From positions 62,001 through 126,000 of the forward strand of contig NBAZ01000024.1 of NCBI GenBank assembly GCA_002794735.1: a stretch of 64,000 nt of DNA. Direction: 5' to 3'. This stretch comes from Pyrrhoderma lamaoense (lineage: Eukaryota > Basidiomycota > Agaricomycetes > Hymenochaetales > Hymenochaetaceae). Numbering within the stretch: the first letter of the stretch is position 1; every line of letters begins with the position of its first letter. Positions 1-12,085 of the stretch are shown piece after piece. A program made the position numbers and the translations under genes. The notes below the pieces were generated by a model. That model saw only the letters and a program-made list of their open reading frames with translations, was not told the DNA's origin and ran no database searches.

Positions 1-205
1 TGCCGCTGGACGAGGGGTTTAAGCTATCAGAAACGAGGGGGTCGTATAAACGAACCCTACCCTCGAGTAAGAGTAGAAAGTGAAGCTAAATAGTAAGAGA
101 AATGAACGAGGCGCGCGGCCGAGTAGTAGCAATGGACTTCTCGGGCGAGTTAGAAAGTGCATTATGAATGCACTACGACCAGCCAAACACTTAGCTGGTC
201 CTACA
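1..205 (+). mobile_element. LTR copy A, 3' part only (cut by window start)
   Basis: This is the last ~205 bases of the ~740 bp repeat that recurs five more times in the window (copies B-F). It ends in the family terminus GGTCCTACA. The 5' part lies outside the window, so it cannot be told whether this is a solo LTR or the end of a full element. No gag-pol sequence follows it. Confidence 0.8.
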
Positions 206-906
206 ACGTAGTTGTATTACCTATTAAACAAGCTTACACCAAGAGCGTATACTCCACTATGGAGTAATCTCAAGGATATGGGGAAATGTTGGTGGAGTCT
301 TGGCAACAAAAGTCAAAGGGGTCAACAATGATAAACGAGTGAGTTATCAGTACTTTGTGAACTCTGTCTATTACCTATTATCATTCCAGGTGTTCTTATA
401 TCACGGAACAGATCCTTAATCTGAAAATGGAACATGTCTTATTATCGTAATTTTGTATAACGGAAAACTTCAGAAGCTACAAAAAATTATACGATCAAGG
501 TCTACACGGCAGTACGTGGACCAAGAATTAGATGTACGAGTATCACATCCAAATTCGAGATAACTTGGAACTGCTCTATAATCCATAAGGTAAAGTACTT
601 GCTTTCATTGTTATGTTCTTCCGTTTGTAAATTTCCTTGAGTGTCACTCGAATATACGTATGGTTAGGACCGCATCTTTTCTAGAAATATTGAATTATTT
701 ATTGCCAGCACCAAAGTCAGCCGGTTTAAATTTCCATAAGTAATACCACATATTGGCTTGTAGCTTATGAAGGTAAAAAGGGTACAGTAAAATCGCATGA
801 AAGGATTCAAGTAGGGAATCTAAAAACATTTGGACCATCCGCCAATGACCCTTACATCTAACAATATCCCTGTTGATTATGCGATACCTCAACCTTGCCG
901 TTAATC

Positions 907-3147
907 ATATTACGATAGCAGTGACTCTGCTCAAGATCTTCCTGTAGCATCCATTGCCCAGGATGATCGTAACAACCTGGGAAAATTTGACGCAGTTCAC
1001 GGTTCTTCTGGAGAACCTGAGGCTTCAATAGTCTCGGATAGGAGAAAGGACTGGGCTATTTGTTTGAACTCAGCCCAAGAGTTTGATGCCAGTATCCTGG
1101 AATCATGGAGAAGGGATCTTGACAACGTCCTTGTGTTTGTGAATAAATTGCCATAACTCTTTCGACTCATATCTTAACGCATAGTCAAGGCCTCTCTTTT
1201 CTCTGCAGTTGTGACTGCTTTCAGCATTTAGTCCTATCAATGGCTTAGTGAGGATCCTGCAGATGCAACAGTTACTCTTCTTATATCTATTTCTACCCAG
1301 TTGGCTATCACTAATGCGTCAGCACTTGGTTTACCCAATCCATCCAGCTCCTTTCATGTCACAATGGACAACATAGCTATTAACGCTCTTTGGTTCGGAA
1401 GTCTGGTATTAAGTCTTAACTCTGTAATAATGTCAATCCTCTTCAAAGAATGGTTATCTGAATATGCGTGGAAACATGGTTCTCAACCAATGTCTGCACG
1501 TATGTTTCTTGCATTGCGGCATTTACGGTTCAAGGGACTGAAGAAGTGAGGATTAACGAGACTGATAAATTATATTCCTCCTCTTCAACTATTGCTTGCC
1601 GTATTTCTGCTCTTTGTTGGCCTTGAAATCATGACCTGGAACCTTAATCGTGCTGTTTGGATCGTGACAACCATTTTAATTGGGTTATCCACGGTGTTCG
1701 TGGTATTCTCATCCTTGGTACCAGCCTTATACCCTACTTGCATCTTTCATTTCCAGTTATCTTGGATTTGTTATCGTGTGGGACATCTATTCAAAAGGAA
1801 ACGATTATCTAAGTCCCCTGCTGGTTGGACTGACGTCTTAATCCAGCAACTTGAGAGAGACGATTATTCGGATACTGATGCAAAACGTCTGCAGTGGATT
1901 CATACGATGTTGTGTCCAATTGATCCGGCACTCTTCCCTATTATCTGGAAATGTGCATGCTCTCTTCAAGGACCGCTGGCTCGTCGAACGTTATGCAACC
2001 TAATAAAGCGCAGTGTGGATTACACCGTATGGGATGGGAAGACCTACTGTGCAGAGAATGTGGCAGCTGTGCGAGATTTGATAGGAGTAGATTTGAATAG
2101 GGATTCATGTCTTTGCTTGGGTCCTTTCCAGGATCGGGATCTAGTGAAGAAGTAGTGAGAACACCCTCGGAACTTGTGGAAATGATGCAGATTGTGTGGG
2201 CCTTTCTTTCCTTTGAGCATCGTGGGGACCGTCTGTCAACTATCTGGGGGATCTCATATATCTTGAGTGTTTTAGACGGATTGAATTGTATGCTCAGAAA
2301 TGTATCGTTAGATGCAAGGTCAAAGATCTTGCCTGGCTGTGCTTCAACTTTACATCTCGTACTAAAAGATATCATAACACAGGACTTTGGGAATAATGCA
2401 TGTGAGTATTGCGTCAGAATCCTACATGGAACTATATCAATAGGAAGTTAAGGCTTAGATATGTTGAATATAACTGATGAAGCTGTCACGAAAGACAATA
2501 GGAGTACCGAAAAACTATATCCTTATTTCTCGGGTCTCGCACTTTACTTCTTCGTCCGAAAAGCAGATTTTAACAGCACAATTGTTCTTGACCCGTTGCG
2601 TAAGCTGACTAAGTCTATGGCGTTGTTTCTCTCTTCAAGATTGAATATGCAAGGGTCATCGGAATCTAAAGCTTCACTACATAGCACTAAATACGATCCA
2701 AGACATGGTATTGTTGAATGTTGCTCAAAATTCTGGACTCAAATTTTGTTGACTGTCAAGACAAAAGATAAGTAGATCCAAAAGATTGAGCTAGTTCCAA
2801 TGGGACCTAACCTTGACCTCACACTCCGTTGCCATACCTCACCACCACCAGACATGCGCAAATCAGCTATGCGTCGACCCAAGTTACGCAAGAAAGAAGA
2901 CATCGAATCTGGTTTGGGTAAGAGGACTAGAGAGAAGAGGAACTTGGACGTGGATGAGATGGGCGACTTGAGGGGAAGAATACACTTGGGTAAACAAGAC
3001 TTGAGCAAATTACAATCGAGGAAGATGAAAGGGTTAAAGGAAACAAATGAGTCGAGGTCTTCGGATGAAGATGAAGATGAGGTGAATGAGGAAGATTCTG
3101 AAGGGGATAGTGAGGATGAAAAACCGACTTCAAAACGCCAGAAGTGA
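907..3147 (+). pseudogene. DUF6535-like multi-TM gene, broken
   Basis: Translations match the basidiomycete DUF6535 family layout. An N-terminal acidic segment leads into RRKDWAICLNSAQEF and ESWRRDLDNVLVF (to about 1,129), then SYQWLSEDPADATVTLL near 1,230, then membrane helices (LVLSLNSVIMSILFKEW; LLLAVFLLFVGLEIMTW; LIGLSTVFVVFSSLVPALYP) at 1,380-1,740. Breaks seen: a 4-base disturbance plus an in-frame TAG around 1,195-1,232, just before SYQWLSED; TGA at 1,547-1,549 where the family has Trp (KK-W-GLTRLI); a frame change near 2,110-2,150; TAA at 2,449; TAG at 2,773. The last part (2,800-3,147) is a Lys/Glu/Asp-rich charged tail in the same frame. The family function is unknown. Several independent nonsense codons make decay more likely than sequencing error. 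The first exon has no clear ATG. Confidence 0.7.
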
Positions 3148-6100
3148 TATCATCAAGTTGCAACATTCATTACTTTCTCGTAACATGCACAGTACGGTAC
3201 TCTGTCAAATCAGTTGTCTCATTCTCTGGTTACTACCTGCCCTCGTTAATCTATCTCCCTATAAATTATTACACTCATTGATGATGTAATTACGTGGAGT
3301 TAATTGCCTACATATAAATGAATATATCTCACTATCTTGTCCCTTGCCTACATAATTATGAATATGCTTCACTACATTGTCCTTTGTAAAGAATATGCAG
3401 TCCATTGAATATACAAGTCTGAAGTGTTCTTTAGCGTAGTGGCATGCGTGCTACATTATTTGTTTGCTTGTTCATGCGTCACTAGAGCTAATAGACGTCT
3501 CCACGCTAGATTTACCTGATTTCGGGACCTTTTTCCAGAATTTCCAGGCTCTGAATATATCCTGGATGAATATCTTTTTTTAGAACGAAGGAGCAAGCAA
3601 AGTATGCCAAATAAATATATACCTTCTCCGTGCCGAAAATTAGGAATACGACCAGAGGTACTATATAAGTAGATTATTTATATGTATTGTTGGAATGAGG
3701 AGAACTAGGACACACATACAAGCAGCTTCGAGGAGGTCTACGACACCACTGTACAAAGGATTCTCAGTAAAGACTAATTTTACAGACAATGCCGGATGCA
3801 GAATAGTAGCAATTTTAAGACTAAAGTAAGCAAGATGTGAGTGAGAGCGGTCTAAAATGTTGACAAAAAAGCAGAAATATACGCATCTTACTTACCCGAG
3901 GGTCACTGTACGATATAAGCTGAACAAAATAACACGCAAGAATAGTAGTTTCCAATTGCCAGTCTCTGAAACGAGTACTTTTTCTAGAAAATGTCTTCTA
4001 CGATAGACTAAAGTCACTATGAACACTGTTTTCATAATCGAAGTAGTTAGCGTGGACTAAAACTAATATTACATGACGTACTTTCTAAGCATACCGTGGA
4101 AATAGACAATACATTGCTGAAAATATACATGTCTCTCACGCTAGATAATGTATCAGATGTTATTAGTCAGTGTATGCCATGATCTTTATCTTACAGGCGA
4201 AACGGATCATCAAATGAAATCGCATTTTTACTCTGAGCAATAGTGCAATAGAAACGACCAAGAACTACTGTCGGTTCTTCAGGTTCAGATGATAAGCTTG
4301 CCACCTTAGAATTATTAGACTTTGTTATGGCCAAGATATGATTACAACATACTTTAAAGGTATAGATAGAGAGGAAAATAGATGTAGCCAGTGGTATACC
4401 GATAAGCTACAAGAAAGAAAGAAAAATGATAATAAGTGTTGGTGATGTGCAAGGGTCGATAATAGTAATACACACTACAAATATGTGTACTAAGCTTCGC
4501 TTGCGGGATAAGCTCCATATCTTTCTATCGGTTTCACCTCTTGACAATGGCTTTAACAGTACAAATAGCTAGGATCCAATATTAGTTTAGGCAGAACCAG
4601 AGAGGAATAGAAGGTCGCTTACATGTATTACCAAAGCAAGCGTTAGGCTCAGTGTTCTGAAAAAAAATCAGTACCTTACTGTGGTTTTGTACACGCATTT
4701 AAGATGGGATACTCACAGTGCTTGAGCCCCATTTATTAATGAGGCTTGAGTAAGACATTCTTTAATAGCCGCACCCTCAGGTTGTACAAATTGTCTAAAG
4801 ATATATCCTCCTTGGTAAAGCCTATCGGAGTCTTTTAGTTTCTAGACAGCACCGCTCCTATAAGCCAGTTCCTACGCACTCGATAGAGTATACAATAGAA
4901 GAGAAGATCCATGACATAATGAATGCAATAAGAACTGGGTGTCGGGAGACCTCGAGAGAGAGAATCATTGTAAGGAGAAGGATAGGGAGTAGGATGTTCC
5001 CTCCTGCTATCTGAAGACCGAGAAAAATCAATTGATCTCTCTCGAGCGTTAGATAAGGATTTGGTACTATCAGACTGTATAAGAAAGCAGCTCATTATTG
5101 ATGATTTCAAAACTCACAGAAATTTGACATGAAGAAAGGACAAAATGGGATTGTGTAAGGAGTTGATAAGACTGGATTATCCTCGAATCGATGGGATACT
5201 TTAAGAAAAAATATTTCAAAGGATGGAGACGGCGTTTTTTAAAGGACTGAGTAGCGAAATAATATCACTATGACAGTCCATCATGATATCAAAAGAATGG
5301 CATGCATACCTTTGTCCATCATCAAACAAGAAGCCAACTTGAAATAAATCTGGATTGCACCCACTGATGAGCTTTAAATCAGGGTGTCATAAATTAAGAT
5401 GTAACAATCCAGGAAAGAGAGCTGATATACATTTCAGGGATTTTTGAAAGTAGAGTCTGAGTATTATTGTGCCTGTATATAGTTAAAAGAGCTATATCGA
5501 GAGAGTCGCAAGCCGAACCACAGAATCTGATATGAGCGATCAAGAACTGTCTGAAAGCAAAGATACTAGTGACTGTGTACCCACCAATAGTAGATGGTTG
5601 GATATCCAGTATTTGTCGCATTGATAAAAGCGCAGTGCTAATGTCTGATATATTGTAAGTGCGTTGCCAAGTTTAGTGGATCTCAACAACATGTTAAGAC
5701 TTTATGGTTTACCTTCATGTAGAATACTAGTGATTATATAAACAAAGAAATTGCTATCTACAATTAATTTCTACATTCAAAGCCAGACCCAAGTTTAACC
5801 ATGATTGTGCCATAGCCGAGTGCAACAATGACGGAGAATGGCCAACAGTAGCAAGAGATAAATTTGTTTCCTTCTCCGTCTTAAATAGAGTCAGTAGTCG
5901 ACCTGTGACAGCGGGAAGATTTTTGGGTGTGAGACAGCAAGCGCGACAGTCATATTATCAATGGCAAGTGCGCAACCAATATCATCCCAATCAACATCTC
6001 CATCATTATCAGCAGTAGCAGTAGCGCTGGTTACCACCAACACAAATTCGCCTTAGTAATAACTGAGGAAAAATTTATGTACAATGTTGGCGGTTCATCG

Positions 6101-6455
6101 TCGTTAACAAATAGCCTCGGACGCAGATGATTTAAGCACAATAGTGAACGACTTGAACAGTACGAATAATTTTGGGGGAAGAGAGCTGCACTTAACCCAC
6201 TGTTGTATGCCTCAACCTCTCTTACTCCTTTCTTTTCAATTTCTTTAGAACCTCAGTAGATGGTGGCAGTAGTATACTGTTGCGATAGTCTAGCTATACC
6301 TCCCTAAGCATTCACATAGAGAAAGGAAATGTTTCCTGATATAGATTGGAACCTAATGGAAGCGTACAATTGTATTAGTACAAACTCTTGTTTCAAATAA
6401 TAGTACATGGCTCTATACATTTTACAAACATCGTACAATGCAAATCTACTTCCGT
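3148..6455. other. 3.3 kb without a recognised gene
   Basis: Several short open stretches occur (for example minus strand 4,835-5,110 and 5,394-5,621), but I recognise no family, domain or consistent exon chain. The sequence is AT-rich. It could hold decayed membrane-protein exons, but I cannot show it. Confidence 0.5.
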
Positions 6456-7881
6456 TCAAACACATAAAAATATACTAGCTTCTTCAACTCTCGCACACTT
6501 ATCTGCTCTGACGACCTTTTCATCATTGAACAAAACCCATCCAGCTTCTTCCTTCTTGATATGTGCTACATAGTGTCCAGAGTGCACCGAAGGACCCTTG
6601 TGCGAGATAGTTGCTTTGAGCTGATAACGTGCAGGAAGCGTTGCAGATCCCCCAGGATGCCTGGGTGCGGCAGATACATTTGGAGCAAACACAGAGCTGC
6701 CGCCTACCTCTTCTCCCAAATCGTCTGGGTGACTGAATAACCACTCTACCGCCCTTTCTGCATTTCCAGTCTGATTTGAAAAAAGTAGTAAGCAAAAAAG
6801 TATATCTCCAGAGAAGATCTCTATACAGCATATAGATAGAGATGCAGTTCTTACAGTTTCTCGTAGTGCTTTCCTCGCTTGTGCTTGGGTGAAGCCCATA
6901 TCCGCCAGCATGTTTACTTGTTCCAAAGGAGGCTCGAAAGAGCTCGAAGAAACTCTTTGAGTTGAAAGAAGGGGGTCGTCAAAATCTAAATCATGACGGA
7001 TTTACCATAATTTCAAGGCCAGGAGGGTTAAAGGTTACTAACCAGGATCATCCATATGCGAGAATAACCACTCCATGACGGACTCTGGATCCGCATTGCC
7101 GGTTGCCAGTAAAGCCTTTTGACACCGGATCTCAGAGAACCCCATTGCTGTTAGTTGAACCATTGCAGTCTCATTGAACACCATTTAGTCCGGCTCTGGA
7201 TCTAGTCTGGAGGTAAGTTTAACCTTGAATACAAGTAAAACAAAACAAGCACCTGCTGTTTCATCGGGAAATTCGGTTTCGCTGGGCTGAATTCCATGGC
7301 CAAGATATGGGTCAAGTATGAGTTCATCATTTTCAGGTACAATAACAGGGATATCTAATAGAACGATAAGAAAGAAAATCGTATAGCGTTATGAAATGCA
7401 AACCTAGTTTAGTTGGGACCCAATTCACAAGCTGGAATTTTTTGGCATGTATAACTAGTACTCGAGGAAATGTTGAAAATCGTGACCGCCTTTAGCATCA
7501 TGATTAGATTGTAATCTGGAAAAACAATAGAAGGAAACCGACTTGACAGCAACCACATTTTTCTACAATTTGGACATTGATAGTCCAAAGCTTCGTCATT
7601 CGTTGCAGAATCAGCGAATCAAGTAGAGAGACATCCTCATAGATAGCCTTTCCCTCTGCATCTTTACCCTTTTCCGTTGCCGGAACTGGGATACTAATAG
7701 AATCCTGGCTATCTACACGGTATCGTACACGTTTGCAATCACTACATTCCAAACGCTGTTCCAGCCCGAATCTGAAAATTTCCGTAGGTTGATTCTCTTC
7801 GTCTAATTTCCTTTTCTTTGATTCCTGACGAAGAACAGAAATAAGATGGGAAAAGAACTCTTCAGTATCTTGTTGCCGCAT
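6456..7881 (-). pseudogene. UBP14: UBP14/USP5-type ubiquitin hydrolase, 5'-truncated
   Basis: Family role: cleaves unanchored polyubiquitin in cytoplasm and nucleus. The minus-strand exons give, in order: RQQDTEEFFSHLISVLRQ (the family's QQD box) at 7,881; a zinc-ribbon-like LECSDCKRVRYRVDSQDS and a later CGCC; VLVIHAKKFQLVNWVP near 7,400-7,480; DIPVIVPENDELILDPYLG near 7,330; a first UBA domain (LTAMGFSEIRCQKALLATGN) near 7,100-7,170; a second UBA (LADMGFTQAQARKALRET) near 6,860-6,910; then the catalytic His box PSVHSGHYVAHIKKEEAGWV near 6,530-6,600 and the C-terminus VEEASIFLCV. Two UBA domains between the catalytic halves are diagnostic of USP5/UBP14. Missing: the UBP zinc finger and the Cys box, which should lie upstream of 7,881, where homology changes to a methyltransferase copy. 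One more frame break seems present near 7,485. It is almost certainly inactive unless the 5' half is displaced by misassembly. Confidence 0.85.
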
Positions 7882-8192
7882 CGGTTACCAAGTTACCAGA
7901 AGAGTAGACAAACACATTTGACTTTATCAATCAACGACTTCTTATCGCAGCTCTCACCGAACCCCAATGGCGAGTAGCACTAAGCGAGCTCTACCGAGTA
8001 CTAAAACCGGGAGGCGCCCTCCAACTTGTTGACTTCCGCGCACACTTCCCTTTCGGAGAGGGCCTTCAAAAGACAGAAGAGTTGAGGCAGATGTCGAGAG
8101 CACTGCTTGAAAAACGGGGGCAATTGCCTGATTGTGGTAACCGACTTCCGCAGTTTGCACTGGATGCTGGGTTCGTGGAAGTAAAAGAGAAC
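7877..8192 (+). pseudogene. Copied fragment of the 10.2-kb methyltransferase
   Basis: About 315 bp closely matches 10,625-10,937, the middle of exon 3 of the methyltransferase at 10,175-11,174. It encodes the same FDFINQRLLIAALTEPQW-like and LYRVLKPGGALQLVDFR-like segments and carries only scattered substitutions. The copy starts at the GCATCGG shared with the parent and stops at GAGAACATT, where sequence passes directly into LTR copy B. It retains a run of five G (8,116-8,120) where the parent has four, so its frame runs through the position at which the parent breaks. There is no start codon of its own and no full domain, so it is a dead fragment. It sits exactly at the broken end of the UBP14-like gene. 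Confidence 0.85.
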
Positions 8193-8770
8193 ATTGGCCG
8201 GAGCGTAGAGAAGGATAGATACCTCAGGGAGAGCTGAGACTTCACAGACCATTAAGGGCGGTAGGAAAGTATAGAACAGAGCCCTGATCGAAGCTGGAGT
8301 TTGAGACAAAAGTGTATATATTTCCGTTCGCCGGACGACTTGCAGTACGGTCAGAGCGTTTCAAACTCGTCCGGGCAGCCTAATAAAGCAGCAGAGTAGT
8401 AGATAAAGAGTACAGACGACTATCAGAGAGCTACTCGGGGGGTAGATAGATAGATTAGACAGAGGGGATTAGCTGATTTACTACGGCCTCAAGTCTGGAG
8501 GCTTATATATCAAAACGCGAGATAAAGGATAGATAATAAGAAAAGCAGGGATCCAGGTGGCTATATAACACTGGACGAAGGGTTTGAGCTATCAGAAACG
8601 AGGGGGACATATAAACGAACCCTGACTTCGAGTAAGCGGAGAAAGTGAAGCTAAATGGTAAGAGAAATGGACCAGGCGCGTGGCCGAGTAGTAGCAATGG
8701 ACTTTCCGGGAGAGTTACAAAGTGCATTATAATTGCACTGCGACCGGCTAACTAGATAGTTGGTCCTACA
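8193..8770 (+). mobile_element. LTR copy B, 5'-truncated
   Basis: It matches the 3' three-quarters of the ~740 bp LTR family, including the conserved GCTTATATA box and the TCCTACA end. The first ~160 bases of the repeat are missing. In their place stands the methyltransferase fragment, so the junction near 8,193 joins two unrelated duplicated sequences. Confidence 0.8.
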
Positions 8771-10174
8771 CTGGCATCTATTGATCTCCCGCAATGACAG
8801 CATATATGTACATGTGATCAAAGCCCAAGTGCCTTCTGATTTTAGCTTGATTCTATCTGGTAGTGCTTTCAGCAGACTTTAATCTGAAGATCGTATGATT
8901 CATCCATATGGACCTATCACCTAAACGGGGTATAGACTAGAAAAATCATATGATAATTGCATATGTACAGTTACATAGATGTAAATTTACAACGTACATG
9001 TACGTCAAGTTTAAAGCTCGTGCTTCATCTAAGAGCTTCTTGAACAATCATCAAATAATGAACTAAAGTCGAAGCTGAATATATGCAGGTAAAAATAAGG
9101 AAAGAAGCCGATAACTAACACCTAAGCAATGGTTCTCCTGAATAACGTATTATCTGCCAACTTGTTGCTCCCATCCCCCTCGTTCATATATCCATCTACT
9201 CAATGTGTACCCGTATTTTATAAATTTCACCAATAATATCATAGGACGTTAGTTCTGCGGAAATGGATATATTGCGAGTCCACGTAAGTCCTCAAGTATC
9301 CGTGGCGTAAGAAAACAGCATCGCGCAGATAATGAGAACTTCCTTATAGCAGATCTAAATCTAAGATCTAGAATCACGAACTATGAAGATATACAATGCA
9401 CGTTCATTGTTAGCGGGAGACATAGCTCCGAAACTCGAGAAATTTGTGTAACAGTATTGCAAGCGAAATTTCACATTCCTGAATTCTTCATAAAGCGGGT
9501 GTCTCATAGTCATATGAGATAAAAGCAAGAAATATATAATTTACTGTATGTAACGGTGGTATGAAGATATACAGGCGAGGAGCCAAGTACGATGAGATAA
9601 TCTTATCGAACACATGTGCCTTTGGTCACAAAGGATCTAACCTGTCTGTAATGTAGATTAGATAAGGGCATATAATCGAGATTTCTCACTATCAATCCGG
9701 GAGAGAAATACTTTTTCCGAAGACCTTACGACTGGGGACCAGACCGTATGAAGTCCAAATTCAAGGTACATTTACATGTACACATATCATATAAATGCTA
9801 TGAAAAGAAAGAGTAAATTATACGTAAATTGATAATCAGGGCCGGACTAACAGGCAAGTAAGGTCCTTATCTTCCATTTAGCTCAGTTTCTAGTTTCCTA
9901 GTTAAAGTTCTAGTTTCGGACAAGGGAAGGGAACTTGGATAAACTAGCATAGCCGAAATCATGAGGTCCATAGATTGGAAGTTTACGAGCAATCTGTTTG
10001 GAAACATATTGTATGGAATTTCTTGCTAGTCTAAGATAGGTTATCGATCATCCTACGGAAGAGAAATACTTTCTGAATAACTAGCGTACCTCCTCCTCCC
10101 CCCTTCCCCTGAATATGATTTAAAGGAAGAAGAGAAGGGGGCCTTCAAATTACTACTATTACAATTCCCTACGA
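8771..10174. other. 1.4 kb without a recognised gene
   Basis: AT-rich sequence with no coding stretch I can identify. The last 100 bases, with a pyrimidine-rich run at about 10,090-10,120 followed by ATG at 10,175, probably include the promoter of the methyltransferase. Confidence 0.4.
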
Positions 10175-11174
10175 ATGGCATCACTCGCGAAGAACGAACA
10201 AAGCCCAGTGTCAGATACCTATACCCTTACAAGAGGTAGCGAGGAGAAAGATAGGTTGGCTGGCTGATTATAACTTCTTCAATAAATCGAAAGCTCATGA
10301 TTGTATCGCCCTAGGCTCACAAAACAACATGCATATATCACGGAAGCGATTTCTGAAGGACGTTTGATTTATGATAAGGATGTAAAGCTCGAGGAGGGAT
10401 CGAGGGTACTGGACTGTGCGACCGGGACCGGTGAGTTTATAGTCTTGTGTACAGTGTGCAAAAAAGTTTAAAGAACCCATGTTCAATCTTTCTTTTCTAT
10501 GATTTCATAGGATCATGGATTCTTGCGTTGGCGGAAGAGGTTGGCGATAAGGTCGAGCTTATCGGTGCAGATATCTCGTCCGCTATGTTCCCTTCTTCAT
10601 ATCCCAATAATGTTCATTTTGTCGAAGCATCGGTGACCAAGTTACCGGAAGAGTGGACAAACACATTTGACTTTATCAATCAACGACTTCTTATCGCAGC
10701 TCTCACCGAACCCCAATGGCGAGTAGCACTAAGCGAGCTCTACCGAGTACTAAAGCCAGGAGGCGCCCTCCAACTCGTTGACTTCCGCGCACACTTCCCT
10801 TTCGGCGAGGGTCTACAAAAGACAGAAGAGTTGCGGCAGATGTCGAGAGCACTGCTTGAAAAACGGGGCAATTGCCTGATTGTGGTAACCGACTTCCGCA
10901 GTTTGCACTGGATGCTGGGTTCGCGGAAGTGAAAGAGAACATTCGAAATGCGCCGATCGGAAAGAGCTGGGGCCGTATCGGCGAGGCTGGCTCCGAGAAT
11001 TTCAGGAGAGTACTTCATGGATTTGCGTCGGCTGCCATGGCTGAAGGTGGGTTGGGGATGTACAGCTCAGAGGATGAACTACACGAGGTAGTCGAGGCTG
11101 CCAGTAAGGAATGGGAGAGCACTGACGGTCTGTTCTTTGAGTTTACAATCGTGACAGCTAGAAAACCTCTGTAA
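10175..11174 (+). CDS. Class I SAM-dependent methyltransferase
   Basis: Three exons: 10,175-10,254, 10,315-10,430 and 10,511-11,174. They read MASLAKNEQSPVSDTYTL, then TKQHAYITEAISEGRLIYD, the SAM-binding motif I VLDCATGTGSWILALAEE (split by intron 2), the acidic post-motif VELIGADISSAMFP, FDFINQRLLIAALTEP, and the family's LYRVLKPGGALQLVDF. The C-terminus ends FEFTIVTARKPL. The substrate cannot be read from sequence; relatives methylate small molecules. One base is missing at the G run 10,865-10,868: adding one G joins LLEKRG to QLPDCGNRLPQFALDAGF without a stop, and the partial copy at 8,116 has the longer run. I therefore treat the gene as probably intact, with a consensus error or a recent frameshift. 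Confidence 0.8.
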
Positions 11175-12085
11175 TCGTGACGTCAGAAGAACGTTAGTTA
11201 GACTTGGAGATGATCTACGTTCTTGATGACATAATAATATATTACTAATTATTATCAAAGCTCACGTGAGTTTCTTGGTGCCCTCCGAAATCTGAAAACA
11301 TGTCAGATGCACAAGTGCAGACAGTCACAAGTATATATCGAAAGTGCTAAGCACTCTATTATTAGGTTCTGAGGTGCATTCTTGGACGTTTCTTAGTTCC
11401 ACCTAATAATACCCAAATCCGTAACGAACAAAAAGCAAGCTCACAAAAAAAATGATGGACAATGAACAATGTTGCACCAGTGGGTCAACAATGGAGAGGG
11501 TGAGGGTCAAAATTAAAAGATTAACATTTTATAATCCCGAATTCCGGATTTCGAAAGTGTGATCGGCTAAGAGCTTTCTTTCCAAATCTAAAACCTTGTA
11601 CAATGAGAAAGCTTAATAATCTGAATAGATATGGGCTACACAACAATAATGTCTCAGAGAGTGATTTTGTTTTTTCCCCGAAAAAAAAATCAACTGAAAT
11701 CCCGTCCATTCTGTGGTGGTCTCTCGTTCAAATACCTCCTCACATGTGTCTAGAATCCAAAGAGACCTTTGACCAGCTTTCTTCACCGTCAACATGCCGT
11801 CGACGACCGTTAACCTAGTTAGCAGGGAGCCATCCCTGGACAGTACAGTACGTTCACTTCTATTACAACGGGACACGTATATGGATTCATTCTAACCATC
11901 TTCAAACAAAACTGTAGTGGGGTGTGATGTTCATATACATGTTGTACGTAAACTACATCATTACAGGGTTAGCATACATAGTTCTTGACTTCTTTCGGGT
12001 TTAACTAGGATAACTACGGGGTAAGCAATTCGTCGGATGTGATTCAAGACGATTACACGAGCTCGATCCAATCAAGTTGAGAGCT
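11175..12085. other. 0.9 kb without a recognised gene
   Basis: Both strands hold short open frames (around 11,600-11,880) that overlap each other and match nothing I recognise. It probably contains the methyltransferase 3' end and the upstream region of the next gene. Confidence 0.4.

Noticed and set aside
1300..3147. Alternative genetic code or stop readthrough in the DUF6535-like gene
   Set aside because: All three stop codons occur plus frame changes, and neighbouring genes use normal stops; decay is simpler.
10703..11018. Minus-strand open frames over the methyltransferase
   Set aside because: They are antisense shadows; the plus strand carries clear methyltransferase motifs. The same shadows recur at 7,954-8,309 because that fragment is a copy.
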